Part shown: in pieces, positions 23,945 to 32,498 of the stretch | How positions within the stretch are numbered: the stretch's first letter is position 1 | How the letters are laid out: the number at the start of each line of letters is the position of its first letter | From: JBDSZL01 sp039925145 | GTDB taxonomy: Bacteria > Acidobacteriota > Vicinamibacteria > Vicinamibacterales > SCN-69-37 | Length of the DNA: 64,000 nucleotides | Assembly: GCA_039925145.1 (NCBI GenBank) | Contig: JBDSZL010000061.1 | Coordinates: forward strand, 1-64,000 | Direction: 5' to 3' | Position numbers and translations under genes: made by a program | Notes under the pieces: generated by a model | Told to the model about the DNA's origin: nothing | The model's database searches: none | What the model saw: the letters and a program-made list of their open reading frames with translations, nothing else

Positions 23945-25894
23945 CTAGCGCGGCGCCGCGGCAGGTCGGCGATCGTCGAGCGCCTCCCGCACCTTTCGGA
24001 TGAGATCGGGTGCCGAGAAGGGCTTCTGCAGGAAGGGCGAGCCCTCTCCGACGCCATGGTGCGCAATCGCACCGGCCGAGAAGCCCGACATGTAGAGCAC
24101 GCGGAGTCCGGGCCGCCGGGCGCGGAGCCGCGCGTACACCTCCGGCCCGGTGGAACCCGGCATCACGACATCGGTGAGGAGCAAGTCGATGGGCCCGGCC
24201 TCGGCCACCAGACGGGTCACTTCGTCGGGTCGGCCGGCGGTCAACACCACATAGCCGCTGCGAAGCAACATGTTCTGCGCGAGCGTCCGGACCGCCGGCT
24301 CGTCTTCGACGAGCAGGATCGTCTCGGATCCTCCGGCGAGCGCCGGCTTCGCCTCGACGCTGGCACTGGCCTGGGCCGATTCGGCGGTGGCGGGGAGATA
24401 GACGTCGAACTCGGTGCCGCGTCCGAGCTCACTCGTCACCTCGATGGTGCCGCCACTTTGCTTGATGGTGCCGAAGGCGGTGGCCAGTCCGAGGCCCGTG
24501 CCCTTGCCGCGCTCTTTCGTGGTGAAGAACGGCTCGAAGATATGGCTCTTTGTCTCTTCGCTCATGCCGATGCCCGTGTCGGACATCCGCAGCACGACGT
24601 ACGGGCCAGGGGTGAGACCGAGCTGGCGCGCGCGGACGCCGGAGAGCTCGAGCACGGTGGTGACCACGGTCAGGGTGCCGCCGTCTTCCATGGCGTCGCG
24701 CGCGTTGACGGCCATGTTGACCAGCACCTGCTCGACCTGTGCGTGATCGCCCCGAACCAGCGTGGGACCGGCGTTGAGCTTGAGCGCAATTTCGATGTGC
24801 TCGCCGATGAGCCGGCTCAGCATCTTGTTCAGCCCCGAAATCAGTTCGTTGAGATCGATGGTGGTCGGCTGCAGGATCTGGCGACGGCTGAACGCGAGGA
24901 GCTGGCGCGTGAGCTCGGCGGCGCGCTCGCCGGCCTTGACGATCTCGCCGGCGTCGGCGTGCCTCGGATCGTCTTCGCCGAGATCGGCCTGCAGCAGCTT
25001 GCCGTACCCCAGAATCGCGGTCAGCAGATTGTTGAAGTCGTGCGCCAGGCCGCCGGCGAGCTGTCCCAACGCTTCGATCTTCTGGGCCTGGAGGAGCTGC
25101 GTCTCGAGCACCTTGCGTTCCGTCACGTCCTGCGCCATGGCCAGCACGCGCGCTGGGCGTCCGGCCTCGTCGGACAGCACGTGGCCATGCGACTCGATCC
25201 AGTGCGTGGTCCCGTCGGGCCAGAGGGTTCGAAACTCGACACAGAAATCACGTGGGTGCTCGATGCCTGGGTCGAGCGCCTGCCGGACAGTGGCGCGGTC
25301 TGCTGGATGCACGAGCGCGAGAAAGCTCTCGAGGGTGCCGCCGAACTCTTCGCCGACGAAGCCCTGCACGGCCCGCATCGACTCCGACCATGTCGCGCGG
25401 CCGGTGCGGAGGTCCGCCTCCCAGACACCGGCCCGGGCGGCTTCCAGCGCGAATCGGGTGCGCTCTTCCGTCTTCCTCGCTGCTTCCGCTTCGCGGTCCG
25501 CGGCTGTCAGATCGCGCGCGATCGATGCCACGTAGTGCGCCCCGTCGGCGGTCGCGTACGTGACGGTCGTCTCGAAGACCCGTCGCACTTCGCCGGATCG
25601 CGTGACGAAGTCGGTCTCGCCCCGCCACATCCCCTCGCGCTCGGCAACCACGAGAATGACCTCGCGCAGGTGCCGCGCGTATCCGGGCGGACGGAATTCA
25701 AGGAGCGTGGCGACTTCGGTGGCCGGCGCGATACCCAGCGCCCGTCGCGCCGCTGGGTTCACGTAGACCGCCGGGCCGTCGAGCGAGGCGATGGTCACGA
25801 ACTCGGGCATCGCGTCGAGCAGCGGCTTGATGCCGCCCCACACGTCCGACCCCAGGAGTGGGCTTGCCGGTGCGCTTCTGTCGGCCGTGATCAT
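23945..25894 (-). CDS. PAS-containing hybrid histidine kinase
   Basis: A soluble sensor of 649 residues. Two PAS-type domains occupy about 20-140 and 145-275. The HisKA H-box is LAGGLAHDFNNLLT, the HATPase has NMAVNARDAM, DTGIGM and KGTGLGLAT, and the C-terminal receiver has VEDEPAVR, phosphoacceptor LLLTDVVMPG and the conserved Lys in LQKPF. There is no transmembrane segment. Its ATG overlaps the stop codon of the upstream hybrid kinase by 4 bases, so the two are coexpressed and could exchange phosphoryl groups. No DNA-binding output domain or partner regulator is present. The hairpin downstream may end the operon. Confidence 0.92.
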   Translation of the reverse strand: MITADRSAPASPLLGSDVWGGIKPLLDAMPEFVTIASLDGPAVYVNPAARRALGIAPATEVATLLEFRPPGYARHLREVILVVAEREGMWRGETDFVTRSGEVRRVFETTVTYATADGAHYVASIARDLTAADREAEAARKTEERTRFALEAARAGVWEADLRTGRATWSESMRAVQGFVGEEFGGTLESFLALVHPADRATVRQALDPGIEHPRDFCVEFRTLWPDGTTHWIESHGHVLSDEAGRPARVLAMAQDVTERKVLETQLLQAQKIEALGQLAGGLAHDFNNLLTAILGYGKLLQADLGEDDPRHADAGEIVKAGERAAELTRQLLAFSRRQILQPTTIDLNELISGLNKMLSRLIGEHIEIALKLNAGPTLVRGDHAQVEQVLVNMAVNARDAMEDGGTLTVVTTVLELSGVRARQLGLTPGPYVVLRMSDTGIGMSEETKSHIFEPFFTTKERGKGTGLGLATAFGTIKQSGGTIEVTSELGRGTEFDVYLPATAESAQASASVEAKPALAGGSETILLVEDEPAVRTLAQNMLLRSGYVVLTAGRPDEVTRLVAEAGPIDLLLTDVVMPGSTGPEVYARLRARRPGLRVLYMSGFSAGAIAHHGVGEGSPFLQKPFSAPDLIRKVREALDDRRPAAAPR

Positions 25895-28668
25895 GACGCC
25901 CGCGCGCTCACGTGGAGTGTGTTCTCGAGTTCGGTCGTGAGAAGCGCAACCTCATCTTCCAGACGCCTACACGCTTCCGGTGCCGCGTCGAGCACGCCGT
26001 GGCGTCCCAGAATCTCGAGCGCCCGTGCGGCGTCGACTGCTGCAGGAGCCGCGAAGTTGCCTGCCGCGCGCTTCAAGTCGTGCGCCGCCGCGCGGAGCCG
26101 GTCTGCATCCCCGGCATCGATGGCGTTCTTGACCGCGGCCAGTTGACGCGGGGCGTCGACCAGGAACATCTCCACGATATCGGAGAAGAGGTGTTCGTCA
26201 GAACCGAGTCGAGCAATCACCTCGGAGTAGTTGAAGGCATGGGCACGAGGCGCGTTGACACGAACGGGTTCCGGCTCTGCCGGCGCAAGCTCCACTGCCT
26301 CGAACAGCTCGAGTCGATCGATCGGTTTCGCCAGGTACCCGTCCATGCCCGCTTCGAGACACCGTTCGCGGTCGCCCCTGAGGGCATGAGCTGTCATGGC
26401 CACTATCCGCTGGTGCCGGCCGGTGCCGACTTCGCGCGCACGGATGGCGGCCGTCGCCTCGAACCCGCCCATCTCGGGCATCTGCACGTCCATCAGCACC
26501 AGGTCGAAGCTTGCGTGCGCCAGCGCCTCGAGCGCTTCCTTGCCGTTGTTGGCGACAGTGACCTCGTGGCCGCGTTTGGCCAGCAGCCGGACCGCCACTC
26601 GCTGGTTGACGATGTTGTCTTCGGCCAGCAGAATCCGGGCTCGCCCGACGGCGCCCTGGACGATGGGGATCTGGTGGTGGTCGGGGGCCTCAGGCGTGAC
26701 GGGCCTGTGCTCGAGCACACGTGAAATCGCGTCGTACAGATCCACCTGACGAATTGGTTTGATGAGGTACGCCGCGATGCCCAGCTGGCGGCATCGGCTG
26801 GTATCGCCGTGCTCACCGGACGAGGTCAGCATCATGATCGTGGCGTCGGCCAGATCGGGCCGCTGCGAGATGCGTTGTGCCACGGTGAAGCCATCCTGAT
26901 CGGGCATGTTCGCGTCGAGTAGCACCAGCGAGAAAGGGCGTCCGGCGACTTTGGCTGCCCCAAGTGCCTCGAGCGCCTGAGTACCGCCTTCGACGACGGT
27001 GGGCCACATCCCCCAGCGCGTGATCAGCTCCTGGAAGATCCGGCGATTCACCGCGTTATCGTCCACGACCAGGACATGCACGGGCGGAAGGTTCTGGCGC
27101 ACGGGCTCACTGTCGACGGACTCGGCGGGGCCCACCTCCAGCAGGACGTGGAAGGCACTGCCCGATCCTGGAGTGCTCTCCACCCAGATCCGCCCGTTCA
27201 TCAAGTGCGCGAGGCGAGAGGAAATCGTAAGCCCCAGTCCTGTGCCGCCAAACTTTCTGGTCGTCGAACCATCGGCCTGGCTGAAGGCCTCGAAGATCGT
27301 CTCACGCTCCTCGAGGGGAATGCCGATGCCCGTGTCTGTCACGCTGATCAGCAACCCGAGTCGGCCCGGCGGGGCGGGCGCGGTGTCGACCTCCACCAGG
27401 ATGTGGCCGGTATCGGTGAACTTGATAGCGTTGCCGACGAGGTTCGCGACGATCTGACGCAGTCGGACCGGATCGCCGGAGACGTGCGTCGGCACTGCAT
27501 CGGCGATGCGGTAGATGAGCTCGAGGCCTTTCTGTTCGGCGCCGACCGACAGGGGACGCAACGTCTGGCTCAGCACGTCCCGAACTGACAGCGACACTGA
27601 CTCGAGCTCGAGCTTGCCCGACTCTACCTTCGAAAAGTCGAGGATGTCATTGATGATTGTCAGCAGCGACTCGGCCGAGGCCTTCACGGTGTCGAGGTAC
27701 TCGCGCTGCTCGGGGCTGGTCAGCGTGTCGAGCGCAAGCTCCGTCATGCCGATGATGCCGTTCATGGGCGTACGGATTTCGTGGCTCATGTTGGCCAGGA
27801 ACTCGCTCTTGGCTTGGCTGGCAGCCGTGGCGCGGTCTCGAGCCGTCACCAGCTCCTCGTTGCTGCTTCTGAGCTCGGCGGTCCGGGCGTCGACGGTGGC
27901 TTCCAGCTGTTCCTGATGCTGCAGCAGCTGGCTGTCTCGTGTCTGAATCTGCGACAGCATGTCGTTGAAGCCGTCGACCAGCTCGCCCACTTCGTCGGTG
28001 CTCTCGTGATGCGCGCGCAGATCGTACTGCTGTCCTCGGCTGACTTTGCGCGTGATGTCGGTAAGCTGCAGAATCGGGCCCGAGATGACGCGCTGCAGCG
28101 GAACGGACACGGTGAACGCCAAGGCCAACCCACCGGCGAGCACGACGAGCATAACCAGTGAATAGGCCGTCTCGAGGCGGCGGACTTCCGCCAGGTCCGT
28201 CTCTATGTACGCCGCGCCGACCCACTTGCCTTTCACCACAATCGGGGCATTGACTCGTAGAAAGTTGCCGTCGTGCGAATACCAGACGTGCGCCGTGAGG
28301 AGGCCCTCGGGCGCCGCGTCGATGAGCTCGCGACCCGAGGCGGCTGAGTCCCTGTCGAGACGTGCGAAGACGCCGTTGTCGGTGAGGATCGCCGCAACCC
28401 GGATGTCCGCGTCGCGCAAGGCGCCGCGGAGCGTGATGGTCGCCGCTTCGGAGTCCGAGAAGGTGAGCGCGGCAGCACTGTTGGTGCCGATGACATCGGC
28501 CAGTAGCTGCACTTTCGCCTGGATGCGCTCGGTCTCGTTCGAAAGCGTGTACCAGAACATCGCGCCCGATCCCATGGCGAGCACCAGGCCGCTCGTGAGC
28601 AGGTTGATGCTCACCAGCTTGCGCGCGAGCGACAGATTGCGAAACCAGTTGCGAACGGTCAAAGCCAT
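25891..28668 (-). CDS. Membrane hybrid histidine kinase with two receivers and Hpt (BarA-like)
   Basis: A 925-residue BarA-type kinase. Order: TM1 about 18-38, a CHASE8-like periplasmic sensor about 40-155, TM2 about 160-180, HAMP, a coiled coil (QHQEQLEATVDARTAEL), HisKA with FLANMSHEIRTPMNG, HATPase with NLVGNAIKFT, then receiver 1 (LVLLDANMPDQDG), receiver 2 (LVLMDVQMPEMGG) and a C-terminal Hpt domain with AAHDLKRAAGNFA. In the Hpt motif an Arg replaces the usual Gly after HxLK. CHASE8 kinases are often preceded by YfiR-family genes, and the remnant of one lies only 5 bases upstream of this start. It overlaps the following PAS kinase by 4 bases. Confidence 0.93.
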   Translation of the reverse strand: MALTVRNWFRNLSLARKLVSINLLTSGLVLAMGSGAMFWYTLSNETERIQAKVQLLADVIGTNSAAALTFSDSEAATITLRGALRDADIRVAAILTDNGVFARLDRDSAASGRELIDAAPEGLLTAHVWYSHDGNFLRVNAPIVVKGKWVGAAYIETDLAEVRRLETAYSLVMLVVLAGGLALAFTVSVPLQRVISGPILQLTDITRKVSRGQQYDLRAHHESTDEVGELVDGFNDMLSQIQTRDSQLLQHQEQLEATVDARTAELRSSNEELVTARDRATAASQAKSEFLANMSHEIRTPMNGIIGMTELALDTLTSPEQREYLDTVKASAESLLTIINDILDFSKVESGKLELESVSLSVRDVLSQTLRPLSVGAEQKGLELIYRIADAVPTHVSGDPVRLRQIVANLVGNAIKFTDTGHILVEVDTAPAPPGRLGLLISVTDTGIGIPLEERETIFEAFSQADGSTTRKFGGTGLGLTISSRLAHLMNGRIWVESTPGSGSAFHVLLEVGPAESVDSEPVRQNLPPVHVLVVDDNAVNRRIFQELITRWGMWPTVVEGGTQALEALGAAKVAGRPFSLVLLDANMPDQDGFTVAQRISQRPDLADATIMMLTSSGEHGDTSRCRQLGIAAYLIKPIRQVDLYDAISRVLEHRPVTPEAPDHHQIPIVQGAVGRARILLAEDNIVNQRVAVRLLAKRGHEVTVANNGKEALEALAHASFDLVLMDVQMPEMGGFEATAAIRAREVGTGRHQRIVAMTAHALRGDRERCLEAGMDGYLAKPIDRLELFEAVELAPAEPEPVRVNAPRAHAFNYSEVIARLGSDEHLFSDIVEMFLVDAPRQLAAVKNAIDAGDADRLRAAAHDLKRAAGNFAAPAAVDAARALEILGRHGVLDAAPEACRRLEDEVALLTTELENTLHVSARAS

Positions 28669-28673
28669 ACGAC

Positions 28674-28751
28674 TCAGTCCTTCACGATCTTGGCGAGACT
28701 CAGGAGGTCAGCGCTCAACCGGAACCGCCCGCCGGCCGTGACGCTCTCGGT
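28674..28751 (-). pseudogene. YfiR (DUF4154) family, C-terminal remnant
   Basis: The bases before the kinase start encode TESVTAGGRFRLSADLLSLAKIVKD and a stop. The G-x-R-x-S-x-x-L-L-x-L-A-x-I-V ending is typical of YfiR-family periplasmic proteins, which in many bacteria precede CHASE8 kinases. The rest of the protein, including its signal peptide and conserved core, is not present. Bases further upstream do not continue the family in any frame. I read it as the tail of a deleted sensor partner. Confidence 0.55.
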
Positions 28752-29119
28752 CCCTCCGAATTCCACGTGACGACAGCTCCGCGCCGGCCGAGTTCGCGCG
28801 CATGAAGTTCGTGAACTGCTGCCCCACGAGAAGGTCGGGAGCGCGACACGGCCGCCTTGCCAGTCGAGCGTCGCACCCGTGGCGTCTTGCCAATTGTCAC
28901 TATGTCTCCTTCAAGTACCAGTTGCGATAAGGAGTAGGGCACGTTTGGTACCGGCCGGGGGGGGAAGGGCGATGACACTTTCCGGCGTGTCGATGGGTCA
29001 GCGCTCCCCGACACACCAAACTGGACAGCGACACTTCTGCGAGGGCGATGACGGTTTTCGTAGGCGGCCGGCGCCGCTGGTGACTGGTCGCGGGACAGAC
29101 CGAGGGGCCGGAGCCTTTC
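28752..29119. other. Non-coding or decayed interval upstream of the kinase pair
   Basis: About 370 bases between the CpxP-like gene and the YfiR remnant. Fragments such as QQFTNFMRANSAGAELS on the minus strand look protein-like, perhaps from a TonB receptor, but are too short to assign. A long imperfect inverted repeat, GTGTCG near 28987 with CGACAC near 29009, is present. The promoter of the kinase operon probably lies here, but no clear -35/-10 pair is seen. Confidence 0.4.
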
Positions 29120-29629
29120 TCAGTACGTTCGGCCCTCGGGCACTTCGTCCCACTTCTTCTCGCCTGCGAACGCGCCGCGCATCAGGAAGAATGCGGTACG
29201 CGCGCCGGCGGTGCGCTGCTCGGCCTTCACGAGGTTGAGAATGGCGGCAAGCGTCTTCATCTCGAGCCCGGTCATCGTCGACGCTGCGGCGCCATACGCC
29301 TTGGTGGCGTCGTCGAGGTCCCCGCCACTCTTGCCCGCGATGACGGTTGCCGCCAGGGAGGCCCGTGTCTTCGAGAGTTCAGCCCGGATGGGCGCCGCTG
29401 TCTTAAACGCGGCGTCCATCACGTCTTTGACCTGCTGTTTCTGATCCTTGCCGAGCGTAAAGGCTTCGGTGAGCACGAACAGCCGCGTCCTGCTCGTGAA
29501 CGGCACCCCGCCCCCGCCACCGCCTCGGCCGCCGCCTCCCCCGCCGCCACGTTGCGCCGACACGGAGCTGGTGACAAGCAGGCAGACCGCCAGACCACAC
29601 GTCATGGCCACCCACCGGGCGCGGTTCAT
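29120..29629 (-). CDS. Exported Gly-rich CpxP/Spy-like protein
   Basis: A 169-residue periplasmic protein. The signal peptide (about 1-26) is followed by a low-complexity run of 13 Gly with one Arg at about 28-41, then a helical domain LFVLTEAFTLGKDQKQQVKDVMDAAFKTAAPIRAEL typical of periplasmic CpxP/Spy-like chaperones and metal-resistance proteins. The LTxxQ-type positions are present in loose form (LTEAFTLGKDQKQQV). Its start codon overlaps the stop of the preceding gene by 4 bases (ATGA), so the two similar proteins form an operon. Function in envelope stress is inferred from the family only. Confidence 0.66.
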   Translation of the reverse strand: MNRARWVAMTCGLAVCLLVTSSVSAQRGGGGGGGRGGGGGGVPFTSRTRLFVLTEAFTLGKDQKQQVKDVMDAAFKTAAPIRAELSKTRASLAATVIAGKSGGDLDDATKAYGAAASTMTGLEMKTLAAILNLVKAEQRTAGARTAFFLMRGAFAGEKKWDEVPEGRTY

Positions 29630-30096
29630 CGGTCACCTCCACCAGCGGGAGGGGCGCCGCGTGACGCGGACGGCACACCGGGCATGAAGATGCCTCCCAG
29701 CAGGCCGAAGGCTTCGGTGGCCTTCGGCTGTTGATTGGGCTTCAGTGCTTGATAGACCTTTGCAAATGCCGACGCTTCGATCGCCGCCATTTTGGCCGCC
29801 GCAATGCTGTAGCTGTCGAGGGCGACCTTCGCGGCGTCGGGGCGGTTGGTCAGCTCCGCGTTCATGATGCGTTCGCGCAGTGTCATCAGTTCCTGAGCCA
29901 GCGGCGGGGCATCGCTGCCCGCGGTGGTCAGGATTTGCTGCACCACGGGCACCTGCGCCTTATCCAGCTTCAATGTCTCGCTGAACTGCTCGAAGAGCGT
30001 TCGCGGCCGCCCGAAAGCAGCGGACGGACCGTCTTCGCCTTGTGCAAGGAGGACCGGAGTTGCCAAGAACAGCGCCAGCACGATTCTGACAATCAC
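29626..30096 (-). CDS. Exported CpxP/Spy-like protein
   Basis: A 156-residue protein with a signal peptide (MIVRIVLALFLATPVLLAQ) and a mature all-helical domain. The stretch LFEQFSETLKLDKAQVPVVQQIL, then LAQELMTLRERIMNAELT and MAAIEASAFAKVYQALKPNQQPK, matches the helix-rich pattern and the Lx-LTxxQ-like spacing of CpxP/Spy proteins. It ends in a Pro/Gly-rich tail. It is the first gene of a two-gene unit with a similar protein, coupled by a 4-base overlap, and lies downstream of an esterase gene on the same strand, 67 bases away. Confidence 0.66.
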   Translation of the reverse strand: MIVRIVLALFLATPVLLAQGEDGPSAAFGRPRTLFEQFSETLKLDKAQVPVVQQILTTAGSDAPPLAQELMTLRERIMNAELTNRPDAAKVALDSYSIAAAKMAAIEASAFAKVYQALKPNQQPKATEAFGLLGGIFMPGVPSASRGAPPAGGGDR

Positions 30097-30163
30097 ACGT
30101 CCTCCACGATGACGACTGCTTGTTCCGATCGCACCTGCCCGCCGAACGATCCGCCCGAGCCCG

Positions 30164-31666
30164 CTACTGGCGAGCGTGGGCGGCGAAGAAGGCGAAGATG
30201 TCCGGAGTTGCTGCGCCGGGCGTCGTGTCGTGGTTCTGACCGGCGTACTCCTTGAAGCTGACGTCGACGCCTTTTTCTTTCAGGGCTTGCGCCATCGCCC
30301 GGGTGGCGTTCAGGGCTGGATCGACAGCACCGCTCACGAGCAGCATCGGCGTTCGGCCGATCTTGGCTGAATCATAGTACGGGCCGGCCGTCGCTCCGGA
30401 GCCGCCAATGGCCACCGCAACCCAGTTACCCGCGTATTTCTGCGCAAAGTAGTGAGCGCCCTGGCCGCCCGCTGAATAGCCAAACAGGAACGTCCGCTTC
30501 GGATCAATCGGGTACTCCTGCTTGACGAGATCGAAGACGTGCATCGCGTCCTGTTCGCTCCACTCGGCGCGCACGAGCGCAGGAGTCACAGAACCATTGA
30601 CGCCTCCGGCCGCGCCGGCACCGCGGCCGCCATTCGCAGGCGGCGCCGCCGGAGACGGGCCGAACTGTTGGGGCGCGGCCGCCACTGCGCGCGCCCCGCG
30701 TTCGCGCGTGAACGGCACGTAGTTGTATCCGCCGTTGGGCCAGTACCCCAGCGGCGCGACGAGCATGAAGCCGTGTTTCGCCGCTGTCTTCGGGATGATG
30801 TGATCGTCGCGGTCGAAGTAGAAATCCTGATCGCGGCTGTTGCCGTGCAGGATGAACACGAGCGGCAGCGCCGACCTGCCATCCCAGCTGGACGGCACGA
30901 ACACGTGATACGGCAGAATCTCGTCTGCTTCGGCCATGTGGTAATGCCGCACCGACTCACCCTTGGCGCGCCACAGGGAATCGCGCCCTGCCTCGAGCGT
31001 CGTCAACAGGTCGCTCGAGCGTTTGAGACCGGCCGGGAAGTCATAGCGCTGCTGCACCCCGGCTTGCGACAAGCCAAATTCCGGCGCGGAGTTGTTCGAT
31101 CCGAACACTCGCTTGCCGATGTTGATGACTCGAGCCAGATCGAACGGGTAGAGCACCGTGGCTTTCGCGCTGTCATGTCCTTGGATTTTAGCGAGGCGCA
31201 GGGTCACTGCAGCCTGCTTGCTCTCGAGGCCGGCTACGAGCACCACGGGTCGCTCGAGCGTGGCCAGGAGCGCATCGCCATCATGGAGTTCTCCTCGATA
31301 GCGGTAGTACCCGTCGGCCACGCCCCGAACATCGGCCACCACGGGCACGGGCGTGGCGGCAAGATCGCCGCCATACACCGCGACGCTCCCCAGGTCCTTC
31401 ACCACCGTGGCATCGCCCTCCCACGGAACCAGCGCCATGCGCAGACGGAGGGGACCGGTAGCCGCGTAGGTCGCGGGACTGGTCTGTGTGAGCCAGGCCA
31501 CCGCCACGTGTGACGAGTCGGCGACGATGCGATCGGTGCGGAGAGCCAGGGACTTGGCAAACGGCGAGGGCGGGGGCGCCTGCGCCAGTACGACCGCGCC
31601 TGCCAGCGCGGAACACGCGATCCGTGCGGCACACGAGGCCCACCGGGCGTTGCGGATTCGTGACAC
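30164..31666 (-). CDS. Exported alpha/beta-hydrolase esterase (PHB depolymerase/feruloyl esterase-like)
   Basis: A 500-residue secreted hydrolase. The C-terminal 300 residues form the alpha/beta-hydrolase domain of the PHB-depolymerase/esterase_PHB group: oxyanion-type LVFILHGNS, nucleophile Ser in GYSAGGQG, Asp in VSGAVDPALNA and His in AGQNHDTTPGA. Between strand and nucleophile lies a Pro/Gly/Ala-rich insert (about 335-375). The N-terminal 220 residues are beta-rich with a signal peptide and have no name I can give. The substrate may be a polyester or an acylated polysaccharide. It is monocistronic or at the head of the two CpxP-like genes. Confidence 0.85.
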   Translation of the reverse strand: MSRIRNARWASCAARIACSALAGAVVLAQAPPPSPFAKSLALRTDRIVADSSHVAVAWLTQTSPATYAATGPLRLRMALVPWEGDATVVKDLGSVAVYGGDLAATPVPVVADVRGVADGYYRYRGELHDGDALLATLERPVVLVAGLESKQAAVTLRLAKIQGHDSAKATVLYPFDLARVINIGKRVFGSNNSAPEFGLSQAGVQQRYDFPAGLKRSSDLLTTLEAGRDSLWRAKGESVRHYHMAEADEILPYHVFVPSSWDGRSALPLVFILHGNSRDQDFYFDRDDHIIPKTAAKHGFMLVAPLGYWPNGGYNYVPFTRERGARAVAAAPQQFGPSPAAPPANGGRGAGAAGGVNGSVTPALVRAEWSEQDAMHVFDLVKQEYPIDPKRTFLFGYSAGGQGAHYFAQKYAGNWVAVAIGGSGATAGPYYDSAKIGRTPMLLVSGAVDPALNATRAMAQALKEKGVDVSFKEYAGQNHDTTPGAATPDIFAFFAAHARQ

Positions 31667-31799
31667 GTTGACTCCTGACAGCTGGCGTCACGCGCTCCTG
31701 CTCATGACGCTCCGCCTGAAAGATCTTGCTGGCCGATAACGGGATTCTAGTAGCGAGGCAGGGGCCGTTGCAATGCGACGAGGCCCGTGAGGCGGATCA

Positions 31800-32057
31800 T
31801 TACTCCGATCCGTCACCTCTCGTCACGTCGACGTACCGTTCGCCCTGATCGTAGCCAACGTGGACGCGCCAGGGCTGGCAGCACACCTCGCAATCCTGCA
31901 CGAGCGTCCCGAGAACGTCCGGCTCCAGGTAAATCTGCATCTGTTCGCCGCAGTACGGACACCACACCGCGAACTCTGTCTCGATCTCATCGGCAGCCAC
32001 GATCTGGAGTCTACTCCGGCGTCCCGATGGCCTGGCGATCGGGGGCGGGGATAACAT
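31800..32057 (-). CDS. CPXCG-motif cysteine-rich protein
   Basis: A short protein with the family signature WCPYCGEQMQIYLE and, 30 residues later, CEVCCQPWRVHV, giving two C-x2-C knuckles that probably bind zinc. Bacterial members are about 60-70 residues long and of unknown function. The full frame from the ATG at 32057 gives 85 residues; a GTG at 32000 would give the more usual 66 (VAADEIETEFAVWCPYCG). It is likely to share a transcript with the PilZ gene 28 bases upstream on the same strand. Confidence 0.8.
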   Translation of the reverse strand: MLSPPPIARPSGRRSRLQIVAADEIETEFAVWCPYCGEQMQIYLEPDVLGTLVQDCEVCCQPWRVHVGYDQGERYVDVTRGDGSE

Positions 32058-32085
32058 CTCGAGCGCCCGGCGCGTCGGTGCCTGG

Positions 32086-32403
32086 CTACTGCGGGTGCGT
32101 CGGATCCAGCAGGGCGTCGATGAAGCGGCGCAGTTCTGCCTCGGCGTTCGGCTCCAATTCGTCGAACTGGACCGCGAATCCCATCGCTGGATCGACGTAG
32201 ACCACCTTGCCCGGCAGCTTCAGGGGACCGTCCTGGGCCGATAAGGTGATGACCGTGGCTTCGCCGTGGCGCGGCATGGCGAGCGTCTGGATGAAGCAGC
32301 CGCCGAGACTGACGTCGCCGACCCGGCAATGGCCGTTCGCCGACGCGCCCTGCCAATGTGCATCGAGCGGGCGCGAGACTCTTGGGTGCTGCCGCCGTTC
32401 CAT
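32086..32403 (-). CDS. PilZ-domain c-di-GMP receptor protein
   Basis: A 105-residue single-domain PilZ protein. Both c-di-GMP binding elements are present: the RxxxR-type start ERRQHPRVS and the (D/N)xSxxG element DVSLGGC. The fold continues with VITLSAQDGPLKLPGKVVYVDPAMGFAVQFDEL. The ATG at 32403 starts immediately before ERRQHPR; the frame is open upstream but does not look like coding sequence. It presumably changes behaviour or binding partner upon c-di-GMP binding and could affect motility, given the flagellar operon in the same window. The effector is unknown. Confidence 0.88.
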   Translation of the reverse strand: MERRQHPRVSRPLDAHWQGASANGHCRVGDVSLGGCFIQTLAMPRHGEATVITLSAQDGPLKLPGKVVYVDPAMGFAVQFDELEPNAEAELRRFIDALLDPTHPQ

Positions 32404-32498
32404 GTGCGCCCACGGTAGCACGAGAGACGGCTTGCGACTCACCCGTTGCGGCGGCACACTCGGCCCGGCGGTGGATGGTGCGGTTGCGCTGCGAGTCG

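Noticed and set aside
28987..29014. GTGTCG ... CGACAC pair resembling the flagellar activator repeat
   Set aside because: Arm spacing is far longer than 6 bases, so it does not fit the consensus at 56171-56281.
29512..29555. Run of glycine codons in the CpxP-like gene as a tandem repeat
   Set aside because: A low-complexity coding tract, not a DNA repeat with independent meaning.
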